DNA of 64,000 nucleotides from Bacteroides xylanisolvens XB1A (GTDB lineage Bacteria > Bacteroidota > Bacteroidia > Bacteroidales > Bacteroidaceae), in the NCBI RefSeq assembly GCF_000210075.1, contig NC_021017.1, positions 3,124,967-3,188,966 on the forward strand. The letters are read 5' to 3'. Numbering within the stretch: position 1 is the stretch's first letter; each line of letters starts with the position of its first letter. Under the pieces are notes generated by a model. That model had not been told where the DNA came from. It ran no database searches and worked only from the letters and a program-made list of their open reading frames with translations. This document shows positions 49,028 to 59,698 of this stretch, piece by piece. Position numbers and translations under genes: made by a program.

Positions 49028-52000
49028 TTAAAATGTAATATTTAAACCTACATTGTACGTACGCATTGTTGGATAGGCTGCCGGACTGTTTTGTTCGGGA
49101 TCGAAGCTGTCAGTCTTCAGGTGAGTCCATGTATACAAGTTGTTACCACTTAAATAGAAACGTACATTGGAAGCACCGATTTTCTTGCTGATGCTTTCCG
49201 GTAATGTATATCCTACTTCTGCATTTTTCAGACGTATATATGAGGCATCCATGATAAAGAAGTCGTTGGGCTGCAAGCTCGGGCCGCCACTGCTGGACAG
49301 ACGAGGATACGTAATCTTTTCGTGATTATTATAGCGTTCTTCGCTCCAACGTTCCATGTGCATCTTGTAAAAGTTGCCGCTGCTTTCATAAATACCGGCT
49401 CCTGAATAAGTCTTGCTGTATTGGCCTACTCCCTGCAACATGATAGAAACATCGAATCCTTTCCAGTTGGCAGATAAAGAGAAACCGTAGTTGATGCGAG
49501 GCAATAGGGAGGAATAGCCAATGGGAGCCTTGTCACGGTCATTGATGACACCGTCTCCGTTGAGATCTTTATAAATAAAGTCTCCGGGTTCCGGTGTTCC
49601 TACACCTTCATAAGTCAGTCCGCTCTTGGCAATACTCTCGTCGCTATAGAAGAATCCTGTGCCGTCACGCCCTTTTTCAGGATCATAGCTGTGGTCGATG
49701 ATATATCCCCAGTTTTGTCCTAATGAGAAGCCGGTGGTGCGGGTGCGATAAGCATAATCCTTACCTAATAGTGGCTCGTCATATTCCAATACTTTGTTTT
49801 TGGCATAACTGAAGTTTGCATTAGCAGAAACAGATAGCCCGTTTTTGAATTGTTTCTGATATCCGAGGACCATTTCGAATCCCTGATTCTTTACTTCACC
49901 ATCGTTCATCAGTGGAAGAGCGGATGAGGGAAGACCTTGAATCATAGGAGTAGTCTGCGGGATAATCAGAATATTTTTTCTTTTTTCAACAAAGTAGTCA
50001 AATGAGAAGGAAAGATCATGATACAAGGATATGTCTATACCATAATTCTGTTTTTCAGCTGTTTCCCATGTGATGCTTTTGTTTCCTATGTAGTTTTCGG
50101 CTATCTTGTAACCTTGTCCCCAACCGGAACCATTGGAAGCATATCCCAAGCTTGGGGATAACCAATGATCTCCTTTACTGTCGGTGACTACGGAATATTG
50201 ACTGATATTATCCAGATAAAGGAAACGGGCTGAACCGAAGGCGTCGTTACCAACTTTTCCCCAAGAAGCTCTTAACTTCAGATTGGTCAAAACCGGATTA
50301 TCCTGAAGGAAGCCCTCATTAGTAATCAGCCAACCGAAAGAGGCAGCCGGGAAGAGACCAAATCGTTTGTCCGGTGAAAATTGTTCAGAGCCGTTATAAC
50401 CTACGTTGACCTCTGCAAAATAACGTCTGTCATAGTCATAAGTTGCACGTCCGGCAATACCGATGACGTTGTAAGGAAGCAGTAGGTCACCGGATGTTTC
50501 TTTGGATTCTTTGATGTCCCGTTGAGCTAGAAACATAGCAGTGACATTATGCTTTCCGGCGAAGGTCTGGTTATAGTTGATTTGTCCCTGTAAGTTCATA
50601 ACCCAATAAGATTCGGAAGACTTTGTGAGTTCAATCGGGCCGTCTTCGTCCTCCAGGCTAGGATGGCGATTGATAAACAAATGCTCTCCTGAAGCTAATG
50701 TCTGATACGTATACCAGGTATAGGAACGTTTTCCGATTGTTTTCCCAAATCCTTTGGAGTCGAAAGATACCTGGCCTTTGACAGAGAGCCCTTTAGTGAT
50801 AAATCCCAAATCTATTTCTACTCCTCCGATAACATTGATTCCCGATCTGGTTTCCAGTTGATAGCCCGAACGGTTGATTAGCGGATATGCACTCAATGAA
50901 TTGTTGGCGGGATCTTCTACGGATAATCCGGCACCAATAGGGAAAGTACGTATAGCATCAGTAGCGTATGCACCTTCCGGGGTGAGATACATGGAAGTAG
51001 GGCGTGAGGTCAAAGCGCTGTTGAATACACTTGACATACTTGCGGAAGTTCCGTTGATCCGTTCCAGATAAGAGGAAGCGTTTAAGTTAATCTTTACCGA
51101 CTTATTGACTTTGTAGTCGATATTTGAGCGGAAGTTGTAGCGGTCTAATGAAGACTGGGCATTGTATCCCAACCTGGATTTAGGTTCTACGTTGAACATA
51201 CCTCCCTGATGCAGATAGCCTGCACTTACAAAGTATTGAAGTTTGTCCGAACCTCCCGAAACGTTCATGTTGGCTCTGGTCATGGGAGCATAATCTCTGA
51301 ACAAGATATCTTGCCAGTTATTATTCGGATAAAAATCCGGGTCTACAGGATTACCTGTTTTCCATGAGTCGAACTTATCAATGTCCGGCCCGAGGAATTC
51401 AGCGGAATTTCCGTCGTTCACGAGTGCTTCATTGCGAAGTCTGACCCAGTCCCATGAATCCAGACGTTCGGGCTTGAAAGCGATTTCCTGCATGCTGAAT
51501 TCTACATTGGCACTGATACGGGCAGTTCCTTTTTCACCTCTACGAGTGGTAATCATTATCACTCCGTTGGCACCACGTACTCCGAATACTGCTGTTGCGG
51601 AAGCATCTTTCAATACGGAGATATTAGCAATCTCGTTCGGGTCGATAGATCGCATATCGTCTACAGCTACTCCATCTACCATAATTAATGGGTTTGTTCC
51701 GTTTGTAGTGGCAGCACCACGCAGGAACATGGTGACTTCGTCACGTCCCGGTTCACCGGAGGTCTGGATAGTTGTCAATCCTGGGAGTTTTCCGGATAAA
51801 GCGGAACTTAGGTTGGGCGATGAGGATTTCATCAAATCTTTTCGATCAATGGAAGCTACGGAACCGATGACAGAAACCTTTTTCTGGGTACCGTAAGCTA
51901 CCACTACAACTTCCTCCAGGTTCGCTACGTCCGGATGCATGATGATACGCATGTCTTTTTTAGCAGGAATGTCCTGCTTTTGATAACCTACATAACTGAT

Positions 52001-52267
52001 TTCCAGTATAGCGTTGGGGGCAACCGATAAAGAGAAACGACCGTCTATGTCTGTAATAGTACCATTCGTTGCTGCTCCTTTTTCTATGACGGAAGCTCCG
52101 ATCAGGCTTTCACCGGACTCGTCTACGACGACTCCAGAGGCTGTTATTTTAGACTGTTGCTGTGTCAGGGTAGCATCTCCGATATCCGATGCATTTCCTG
52201 TAACGGGAATACAGATTCCCAACCCAAGCAACAGGCACATTTTGTATAGCCAATAACTTTTTTTCAT
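49028..52267 (-). CDS. SusC/RagA TonB-linked transporter, first pair of the large PUL
   Basis: A 1079-residue SusC-like importer: signal peptide, carboxypeptidase-like domain (ASGVVVDESGESLIGASVIEKG), TonB-box region NLEEVVVVAYGTQKKVSVIGSV, plug with NPLIMVDGVAVDDMRSIDPNEI and SVLKDASATAVFGVRGANGVIMITTRRG, barrel ending TYNVGLNITF. It is 28 bases after the two-module surface lipoprotein and begins the run of four Sus genes. Confidence 0.95.
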   Translation of the reverse strand: MKKSYWLYKMCLLLGLGICIPVTGNASDIGDATLTQQQSKITASGVVVDESGESLIGASVIEKGAATNGTITDIDGRFSLSVAPNAILEISYVGYQKQDIPAKKDMRIIMHPDVANLEEVVVVAYGTQKKVSVIGSVASIDRKDLMKSSSPNLSSALSGKLPGLTTIQTSGEPGRDEVTMFLRGAATTNGTNPLIMVDGVAVDDMRSIDPNEIANISVLKDASATAVFGVRGANGVIMITTRRGEKGTARISANVEFSMQEIAFKPERLDSWDWVRLRNEALVNDGNSAEFLGPDIDKFDSWKTGNPVDPDFYPNNNWQDILFRDYAPMTRANMNVSGGSDKLQYFVSAGYLHQGGMFNVEPKSRLGYNAQSSLDRYNFRSNIDYKVNKSVKINLNASSYLERINGTSASMSSVFNSALTSRPTSMYLTPEGAYATDAIRTFPIGAGLSVEDPANNSLSAYPLINRSGYQLETRSGINVIGGVEIDLGFITKGLSVKGQVSFDSKGFGKTIGKRSYTWYTYQTLASGEHLFINRHPSLEDEDGPIELTKSSESYWVMNLQGQINYNQTFAGKHNVTAMFLAQRDIKESKETSGDLLLPYNVIGIAGRATYDYDRRYFAEVNVGYNGSEQFSPDKRFGLFPAASFGWLITNEGFLQDNPVLTNLKLRASWGKVGNDAFGSARFLYLDNISQYSVVTDSKGDHWLSPSLGYASNGSGWGQGYKIAENYIGNKSITWETAEKQNYGIDISLYHDLSFSFDYFVEKRKNILIIPQTTPMIQGLPSSALPLMNDGEVKNQGFEMVLGYQKQFKNGLSVSANANFSYAKNKVLEYDEPLLGKDYAYRTRTTGFSLGQNWGYIIDHSYDPEKGRDGTGFFYSDESIAKSGLTYEGVGTPEPGDFIYKDLNGDGVINDRDKAPIGYSSLLPRINYGFSLSANWKGFDVSIMLQGVGQYSKTYSGAGIYESSGNFYKMHMERWSEERYNNHEKITYPRLSSSGGPSLQPNDFFIMDASYIRLKNAEVGYTLPESISKKIGASNVRFYLSGNNLYTWTHLKTDSFDPEQNSPAAYPTMRTYNVGLNITF

Positions 52268-52295
52268 AACTATAACGTTTAAGATTGTTTTCTGT

Positions 52296-54043
52296 CTAAT
52301 TAAATGAACTCAACATTTTATCCTTGTCGTATCCTATGTATTCATAGCGTTCTATCCGGACACCTTGATTCTTTGCGGTAATACATGGGCTTGTGCCATT
52401 CCATGGGCTATCCATCCACCATTCTTCTACTAGTAGCTTCCTTTGAGTTGAAGAGCTGTCGGTAAATGAGAACTGAACTTTTGAGGCATCTACAGCTCCA
52501 CCGGAGTAACCTAGTACGGAATAAGTACCTGCCAGATTACGCAGATCAACATAAGTGAGCGGACAACCGGATGCATTTAGTGATGTGATGGATTTGCACC
52601 GGTTTATATCCAGATATGCTAATCCCGGATTGTTGCTCACATCTATAGAGGTTATCATATACTGATCGCCAGAAATGAATTTGGTTAATCCTGCATTCTT
52701 GGCACTGAAAGTCTGAATTCCTTTCTCATCTACCGGACCTGCCGTGTAGCTGGTACTGATTGCGTATTTACTAAGATCGATTTCTCCCAGATTATTTCCA
52801 TCCAGAATGAGGTTTTTGTATCCGCAGAAGTATTGTAGTCCTTCCAGATTAGTGATTCCCTTATTGCTAAGATCAAGGGTCTGTTATTCCTGAAGTATTC
52901 AGTATTCAGAGCAGCCACTGTCAGAACTTTATCTCCATCGAATACATCCGGAACCAATGCTTTGAGTGCGTTTCGCAGATTGATATCAGGAATTTCTCCG
53001 TACTTTTTCATTGTCTTCTGATATTTTCCGTAACTGTAATAATAGTTGTTGTTTCCATCGGGATAGTCGTGCATCCAGTCGTACCCTTCCACTGTCACTC
53101 CATTATTGATGGCATCTACGATAGAACCGCTATTGCTGTAGTATGAGTCCATCCACCAGGATTCCATTTTCAGGAGTCGTTCTTTACTTGCGTCATCGCT
53201 GAAAGTAAATTTGAAGTCTGTGCTGTTGTAGTTCAGACATCCGCCATAGATACTGTGGTAATTGCGTACATCCAGATATACCAGTTTACAGTTTAGAGCA
53301 GAGAACTTCTCAATGTTATAACAATAATACAGGTCGACAGATTCTAGTTTGGTACTTCCATCTATGTTGAGAGATACCAATGTCGTGTTCGGCTGTTCCG
53401 AAGTGGCTAGTTCCAGTTTGGTCAGACCAGTGTTTTGTGCAGTCAGTTCAGACAGTCTGGATAGTACTTCTGCAGGAATTTCACTGATATCATTATTGTT
53501 GCAGATCAGTTTCCGAATGTTGCTGAAATATTCGAGTCCCTCCAGAGAAGTGATATTTTTATCGCTGATATTTAGTGTGCCATCAGTGAAAGTGACATAT
53601 TTAGCACTGGAAGATATCTTTTCTCCTTTAAATATATCAGGGAAAAGAGCAGACAAGGCATTACGCAGGTTTTCGTCGGGCATAACTCCAACAGTACTGT
53701 TGATGACGCCTAATGTTCGCATTTTGCTACCGCGTACCAATACAAGTCCATAAGAATCTTTGGTGGCCGTAGAGGGGTAAAGTACCGTGATATGATCGGA
53801 TTGTACTTCTCTGGTTTCCATGTAGATGGGCTGTTCGGTTCCTCCTGAAAGGGGAGAAAGAGCCAGTACATCACAGTCGATAAAGCCATTTCCCTGAATG
53901 GTAATCTCTGTGCCCAGGGATTCTTCCGAAATATCCGGAAGCACTACATTGGTTACTCCTAGGTCTGTGCCTAACTTTTCGTCTTCACATCCCAAAAGGA
54001 ATACCATTCCAAGCATTAATAAAATGTAGAAATGTGTTTTCAT
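52296..54043 (-). pseudogene. Two-module leucine-rich-repeat-like surface lipoprotein, broken by a frameshift
   Basis: Read as one gene, this is a ~582-residue lipoprotein (lipobox FLLGC). Domains: an IPT/TIG-like domain (GTEITIQGNGF, about 45-120), then two homologous modules that each begin with an IPD(E/I)NLRNAL-type motif and run through a short LRR (TLNISDKNITSLEGLEYF in the first, TLDLSNKGITNLEGLQYF in the second), ending in an EEWWMDS/ESWWMDS block. The frame breaks near 52876-52890: the upstream frame runs to a stop at 52730, while the homologous continuation lies in the next frame through 52296. The total length is one base short of a whole number of codons, so a one-base deletion (or sequencing error) fits. 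Position ahead of SusC suggests a surface glycan-binding protein. Confidence 0.85.
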
Positions 54044-54080
54044 AAATACTATTTGTTTAATGAATAAATAGAGTACATAG

Positions 54081-57000
54081 TTATTCTTGTTTTAAGACGA
54101 TCACAGAATGAGCCGGAAGTAAACATAGAATTTTATCGTTCACTTTGAGAGGCTGGGCGTCCGGAGCCAACATTTGGTCTGTGGTAGGTAAACCGTCTTT
54201 GATATAACGGTAAACCTGATAATTCCCTTTGGTTTGCGTATGTTGGTTGATGAGGCTTATTGCTTTCTCCTGGTCCATTCCATTGGCGAAAACATATACC
54301 CATTTGCCATTTGTGTTTCGAACAGCAGTTCCTGCATACCATTCTTCCGGTGTTGCTATCGGATAGATTTCAGCTCCCGGGCGTATGAAACGTGTCAACA
54401 GAGAATAGGCATAGTACTGTGGGCGTACCTCGTAATCACTTTTGATATCGTTGTAGTATGGTTCCGAAGCGTATGTTTTCTTTACATACTTCCATAAACC
54501 CAGTTGCTGCATTGCTCCGTAGTCTGCATCCTTACCATAGTATTGGTCTATCAGGCTCCAATAGCTAACACCGCTTGCTCCTGCATTGAGTAGATTGATG
54601 GCTATGCGTGTCATGAGTACTCCTCGTTCATACAAGTCGATATCTTTTTGTCTGGTGGCACCTACGCATTGATTACCTCCGAATTCACCGATGAAATGGG
54701 CTTTCCCAACTGAAGAGGCCAATTGAGAGTTTTGTTTTTCCCAATCCAGAATTGTGGAGTTCGGAGTTTCGTAGCCGAAGATATAGGTGTGGGAGTTGAA
54801 TACGTCAGCAACGTTCGCCAGTCCTTTCGTGCAGGCTGCCAGATATTTATGCGTTCCTGTACCTCCGTCTGAATTGTCAGAAAGGCTGAAATGTACTTTA
54901 TTTCTTATTCCATCCTCTTTGAAACGTCTGTCGAGTACTTTACACATTTCAATATAGTCGGCGGTGGGAGCAGCTTTACCTTTGATGATATATGACCAAT
55001 CTGGTTCGTTGATCGGAGTAATCTCTTTGACGCACGTGTATTTTTTGTTGTTGAGCAGGTGTTGTACAAGTGCGGAAAAGTTTTCGCTCCATTCTTCATA
55101 GTTAGTCGGGGCTACTACCCAGTTACCATAATTCCCTTCGGTCAGGAAATGTCCCGGAGGGGCTCCCCAAAGTACAAGGGTGACTTCCATTTTCTGTTCT
55201 TGTGCCATATCCAATACTTTGTAGAGTGATTGCATTTCTACAGAGTTGAAAGTGAAATTATGCCAGTCGATTTTGGATGCATCCGGATTGTCATTCTTTG
55301 GCTCATACCATTGTGGCATCACCATCACCCGTAAGCTTTGCAGTCCCATTTCTTTGACACGTTTCACAACGATGCGATCCCAGTCTTCAGCTTTAGCTCC
55401 ATCATTGCGGGTCACATTTTGTGAGAGAAAGTGGGGATCTAGTTCTGCACCTATAGCACGGAGCTTTACACCGGTTTTCTTTCCTACAGAAAGTTTCTGT
55501 ATGGCAGTTGTTGAACTTTGGTATTTGATTATCAGACTACTTTGCGGGTTATCCAGTGTCAGCGTGAAGCCGTTAGCCAGTTCTTTACCGGTTTTCTTTA
55601 TAGCTTCTCCTGTATCTTTATTGGTGAGTATATAAGTGTGGTCAGGGTGTAGCCCTGATAAATTGACAGTATAGCTCTTGTCCGGATTGTCTTTGCGGCG
55701 GAAAGCTACGATGTATCCGCTGTCATCCGACGGACGATAAAGTTGGTATGCTAGCCAGATATTTTCCGAAGTAATGTTGTTTATTCCACTCAACGGATAG
55801 TAATCTTCATAGAAATAGGGGCGGAGTTCTTTGAACTCTGCCTGGCGGTCGCGCATATCATAGATGGATTGTCCAGCTTCGGTTATTTTCCAGTTGTAGA
55901 TAATAGAGGTTCCGAGGCTGGAACGGAAAGTGAATTTATCGGCACTCACAGTTCCTGTACCATGCAGGGGAAGGTATAAGTTCAATCCGTAAGTATGGCA
56001 TTGATAGCCGATTGGTTCTCCATAACTGTAATCTGTTCTCCACATCGGTGCACTGCGTGAGATACTTTCGAGGTCAATACGGCGTCCGCCACTGGCACAA
56101 TTATCAACCAGCAAGCCCGGAAAGCGGTTCAGCAGATATTCCCAGAAAGAATAAAGTCCTTCAATGTATCGGATTTCGCAGATACCTTGTCTGCCAGGTT
56201 CATCATTGGCAGCCCAGAAACCTTCCGGCTCTATATTGAAATCCTGGCGGTAGTAGTCTATGCCATTTTCTTCGAGGAAGTCTCCGATATATTTACTCAT
56301 CCATCGACATGCCTCCGGATTTCCGAGATTGAATAGATAAGAGTCGTGCTCACCATCTTTTGTCCAGTCTTCCTGTTTGGCTTTTCCTCTGGCATCCAAC
56401 ATCCATTGAGGGTGTTGCAGTGCCCAAGCTGAGCCTTTCATAACACGCTCCGGTTCAAACCATACCATGAACTTGGAACCAACTCTATGCACTTCGTCGG
56501 CGATGGGGCGTAATCCTTCGGGGAAACGAATAGAGTCGACGGTCCAGTTTCCTACGGTGTTCGCCCAATTCTTATGATTGGCTACATCTGCAGAGTGATT
56601 GTACCATCCGGCATCCAGCCAGAATACTTCGGGTACTAATTTGAATTGTTCATACCGTTTCACCATAGCAATGGCATAATCTGTAGTCAGGCAGGTATAT
56701 TCATTACAGGGAGTAGGATCACCGTAGTTGAAACTGGTCGATATTGGATATACGGTCGGTTTACCACCTACTTTCCAAGTGTGGTGGGCTTGCACGAAAC
56801 GGCGGAACTGGTTGTGTCCTTTCATCCGGTCGGAACCGTTCCAGAATGACAGGCATACACTGGAAGTGCGGATGCTCTCTTCCGGATACAGATAGGTTTT
56901 CAAACGTTCAATTCCGGAGGTAAGCGCTACGCTTTGCTGGTCTGCACAGCGCACATCGGCAAACCAGGTTCCTGTCCATCCGATGGCTACGATAACTCCT

Positions 57001-57590
57001 TGATTAGCCGGAGATTCAATATTGAAGAATGGCATACGCATTTGTGAAGAGCGTCCACCTTCCGGTCTCATATAAAGATTATCACCCGGAGACAAGATTG
57101 TAAGTTGCTGGCTGAAATCTGATTTGGATGCATGGCTGCCTTCGGAATGATGAAGGTTGAATGCTCCCGGATGCTGGTAGCGGAATGTGATATCAGACAC
57201 TTTTATGTTGGCAATCTCCGGCGTATTTTTCTTTCCCTGGTTGGTGAAACGGAGTACCCATTCCACCGTATTGAAGTCGGTAAAGCCTTTCACTTCACAT
57301 TCGACTTTTAATCCTCCGGATGGTTCACGATAAGTATAAAGGTATTTCAGAACCTTGGGATCGTCACTTTTCTGACGCGTAGCCGTATAAGACCAGCTTT
57401 TGATAAATTCCTGTGAAGGTTTACCTCCATATTCGAAAGAGAAAGGAGGGACCACACCGCGGGCAAAGTGGGTGGTTATCCATTGGCTGGTGTTTACCGG
57501 GCGGTCGCTCATGCGGGCTACCGTCTGTCCTGTTCCATTATGAGGGAACAGAAGCAGAATGAATAGATAATATAGTATTCTTTTTTTCAT
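54081..57590 (-). CDS. Fusion glycoside hydrolase: GH36-like plus clan GH-A domain
   Basis: An exported 1169-residue enzyme with two catalytic domains. The N-terminal part (about 25-690) is a GH36-type alpha-galactosidase: KFMVWFEPERV, nucleophile D450 in YYRQDFN, CASGGRRID and acid/base D520 in MWRTDY. The C-terminal part (about 710-1169) is a clan GH-A barrel with acid/base E862 in ITPINEPDW and nucleophile E969 in FIGEFGGN; its family (GH5-like, GH30 or other) is not fixed. The first half is homologous to the next gene upstream (57587-59686) and the second half to 60990-62585. The start overlaps the upstream stop as ATGA. Likely a one-protein pair of activities on the same glycan. Confidence 0.9.
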   Translation of the reverse strand: MKKRILYYLFILLLFPHNGTGQTVARMSDRPVNTSQWITTHFARGVVPPFSFEYGGKPSQEFIKSWSYTATRQKSDDPKVLKYLYTYREPSGGLKVECEVKGFTDFNTVEWVLRFTNQGKKNTPEIANIKVSDITFRYQHPGAFNLHHSEGSHASKSDFSQQLTILSPGDNLYMRPEGGRSSQMRMPFFNIESPANQGVIVAIGWTGTWFADVRCADQQSVALTSGIERLKTYLYPEESIRTSSVCLSFWNGSDRMKGHNQFRRFVQAHHTWKVGGKPTVYPISTSFNYGDPTPCNEYTCLTTDYAIAMVKRYEQFKLVPEVFWLDAGWYNHSADVANHKNWANTVGNWTVDSIRFPEGLRPIADEVHRVGSKFMVWFEPERVMKGSAWALQHPQWMLDARGKAKQEDWTKDGEHDSYLFNLGNPEACRWMSKYIGDFLEENGIDYYRQDFNIEPEGFWAANDEPGRQGICEIRYIEGLYSFWEYLLNRFPGLLVDNCASGGRRIDLESISRSAPMWRTDYSYGEPIGYQCHTYGLNLYLPLHGTGTVSADKFTFRSSLGTSIIYNWKITEAGQSIYDMRDRQAEFKELRPYFYEDYYPLSGINNITSENIWLAYQLYRPSDDSGYIVAFRRKDNPDKSYTVNLSGLHPDHTYILTNKDTGEAIKKTGKELANGFTLTLDNPQSSLIIKYQSSTTAIQKLSVGKKTGVKLRAIGAELDPHFLSQNVTRNDGAKAEDWDRIVVKRVKEMGLQSLRVMVMPQWYEPKNDNPDASKIDWHNFTFNSVEMQSLYKVLDMAQEQKMEVTLVLWGAPPGHFLTEGNYGNWVVAPTNYEEWSENFSALVQHLLNNKKYTCVKEITPINEPDWSYIIKGKAAPTADYIEMCKVLDRRFKEDGIRNKVHFSLSDNSDGGTGTHKYLAACTKGLANVADVFNSHTYIFGYETPNSTILDWEKQNSQLASSVGKAHFIGEFGGNQCVGATRQKDIDLYERGVLMTRIAINLLNAGASGVSYWSLIDQYYGKDADYGAMQQLGLWKYVKKTYASEPYYNDIKSDYEVRPQYYAYSLLTRFIRPGAEIYPIATPEEWYAGTAVRNTNGKWVYVFANGMDQEKAISLINQHTQTKGNYQVYRYIKDGLPTTDQMLAPDAQPLKVNDKILCLLPAHSVIVLKQE

Positions 57591-59686
57591 TCTTTATTCG
57601 GTTTTTCGTTGGTAACTTTATATTTTAGTAATAAGGAACTATGTGGCTTTTCGAGGATCAGTGGCAACTGACTGGTCAGTTCTTTTCCCTGATAGATTTT
57701 GCTCTGTCGGCTATCCATGTCTGTCACTGTATAGTATTTTTCCGGATCCACTCCTGAAAGTCTGACGGTGATTTTTTTGTCTTTGGAGGCGGTTCTGCGG
57801 AAAGCAACGATAATACCACTGTCGTCCGACGGACGATGCATTTGATAGGCTAGCCAGATATTATCCCGCGTCATGTCTTCTGTACCCGTCAGTGGGTAAT
57901 AATCTTCGTAATAGTAAGGTCTGATTTCGTGGAATTCTTTCAGACAACGTTGCATTTCGTAAACGGAGGCATTTTTATCGGTTATTTTCCAGTTATAAAT
58001 CAAAGCTGTGCTGACGCTTGAGCGGAAAGAATACGGATCGGTCTGTAAACTACCTGTTCCATGTAAAGGTAGGAAGAAATTCAGGCCATACGTGTGACAT
58101 TGGTAGCCGTCCGGATCGTCGTAATGATAATAATCACTCCTCCATAGTGGTGCGCTTCGGCCGATTGTTTCCCAGTCAATACGTCGTCCCCCACTGGCAC
58201 AGTTGTCTATGAGCAGGTTCGGGAATCGGCTCAGCAGATAATCCCAGAAGTAGTATAGTCCTTCGATGTGTCGTATCTCTTTCATTCCTGTACGTCCGGG
58301 CTCATCGTTGGCTGCCCAGTAGATATCCGGCTGCATATTGAAATCCTGACGGTAATAGTCTATGCTGTTTTCTTCGAGCATATCGCCTATATATTTACTC
58401 ATCCAGTGGCAGGCTTCCGGATTTCCCAGATCGAACAGTAGGTAGGTGTCATTGTTGTGTTCGGGAATGTCGAGCATCCAGTCGGGGTGTTCTACTGCCC
58501 ATTGGGTACCACGGATGACACGCTCGGGTTCGAACCAGACCATGAATTTAGCTCCTACTTTGTGTATTTCGTCGGCTACAGGACGAAGTCCTTTGGGGAA
58601 GCGCAATGTATCTACAGTCCAGTTACCGGCTGTGTTGGCCCAGGTCTTGCCATGTTCGAAGTCTGCAGCATCGGTGTTCCATCCGGCATCCAGCCAGAAT
58701 ACTTCGGGCTTCAATCCGAACTGTATGTAACGTTTCACCATGGCAATGGCATAATCGGCTGTCAGGCATGAGTATTCCGTACAAGGTGCGGGGTCCCGAT
58801 AGTTGAATCCGCTGGAAAGAGGATATTCGGCAAATTTTCCGTTGATTTTCCGTGACTTGTGTGCCAGGACAAAACGGCGGAATTTATTGTGTCCTGCCAT
58901 CCGGTCGATATTTTCCCAAAACATCAGACTGATACTTGGGGTACGAATTGTTTCCTGTGGACGTAAGTATAATTTCATGGTTTTCATTCCCGAAGCCATG
59001 GATATTGTACGATTATCTTGTGCGCATACATCTGCATACCAGGTGCCCGACCAGCCTACTCCTAATATGACTCCCTGTCCGGCAGGTGATTCAATGTTGA
59101 AGAAAGGAAGATAGTCCCCTTCTGAAGAGCGTCCTCCTTGTGGAGACATCTGTTTGGTTTCACCCGTTGCCAGAGTAACCGAACGTGGATGGAAATCATA
59201 TTTGGAGATATGGTTTCCGTCTGCATAGTGTAACTTGAATTCTCCTTTAGAAGCGTATTGCATGGCAAGGTCCACTACTTTCACTTGTTCCAGAGTGGGA
59301 GAGTTGCTCGTACCTTTGTTGGTGAAGTTCAATACCCATTCGGCAGCCTGATAACTGGGATAGCCTTTTACGGTACATTCTACTTTCAGTCCGTTGGTAG
59401 GATTGTAGTAGGTAAAGAGATACTTTATCACATCCGCTTCTTCGGATTCTATCTTTTGCTGGGAATAGTCCCATTGGCGGATAAATTCTGCGGAAGGTTT
59501 CCCGTCACATATAAACGAGAACGGAGGTGTTTTTCCTTTAGCGAATTGTTTCTGAATCCATTTTTCGATTTCAGGAATGTATTTGGAGATTTTAGCCGTC
59601 GTCTGACCCACGGCTATGATGCTCCACACACTCATAATCAGTAATGAGAACAGGAATTTCGATTCGATTTTCTTGAAATGTTTCAT
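57587..59686 (-). CDS. GH36-family alpha-galactosidase-like enzyme
   Basis: An exported 699-residue enzyme that would release alpha-linked galactose. N-terminal beta-sandwich (about 35-290), TIM barrel with EVFWLDAGWNTDAADF, KFMVWFEPERV, nucleophile D448 in YYRQDFN, CASGGRRID, and acid/base D518 in LWRSDY, and a C-terminal beta-domain. Signal peptide near residues 1-27. The same domain forms the first half of the downstream fusion. It overlaps that gene by 4 bases (ATGA) and follows the MFS gene by 12, so it is in one operon. Specificity within GH36 is inferred from family only. Confidence 0.9.
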   Translation of the reverse strand: MKHFKKIESKFLFSLLIMSVWSIIAVGQTTAKISKYIPEIEKWIQKQFAKGKTPPFSFICDGKPSAEFIRQWDYSQQKIESEEADVIKYLFTYYNPTNGLKVECTVKGYPSYQAAEWVLNFTNKGTSNSPTLEQVKVVDLAMQYASKGEFKLHYADGNHISKYDFHPRSVTLATGETKQMSPQGGRSSEGDYLPFFNIESPAGQGVILGVGWSGTWYADVCAQDNRTISMASGMKTMKLYLRPQETIRTPSISLMFWENIDRMAGHNKFRRFVLAHKSRKINGKFAEYPLSSGFNYRDPAPCTEYSCLTADYAIAMVKRYIQFGLKPEVFWLDAGWNTDAADFEHGKTWANTAGNWTVDTLRFPKGLRPVADEIHKVGAKFMVWFEPERVIRGTQWAVEHPDWMLDIPEHNNDTYLLFDLGNPEACHWMSKYIGDMLEENSIDYYRQDFNMQPDIYWAANDEPGRTGMKEIRHIEGLYYFWDYLLSRFPNLLIDNCASGGRRIDWETIGRSAPLWRSDYYHYDDPDGYQCHTYGLNFFLPLHGTGSLQTDPYSFRSSVSTALIYNWKITDKNASVYEMQRCLKEFHEIRPYYYEDYYPLTGTEDMTRDNIWLAYQMHRPSDDSGIIVAFRRTASKDKKITVRLSGVDPEKYYTVTDMDSRQSKIYQGKELTSQLPLILEKPHSSLLLKYKVTNEKPNKE

Positions 59687-59698
59687 TAGAATATAGGT

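Noticed and set aside
52296..52658. A separate 120-residue gene
   Set aside because: Its sequence is the continuation of the second module of the upstream lipoprotein in the next frame; it begins without a signal peptide and its homologous context extends upstream of the first ATG.
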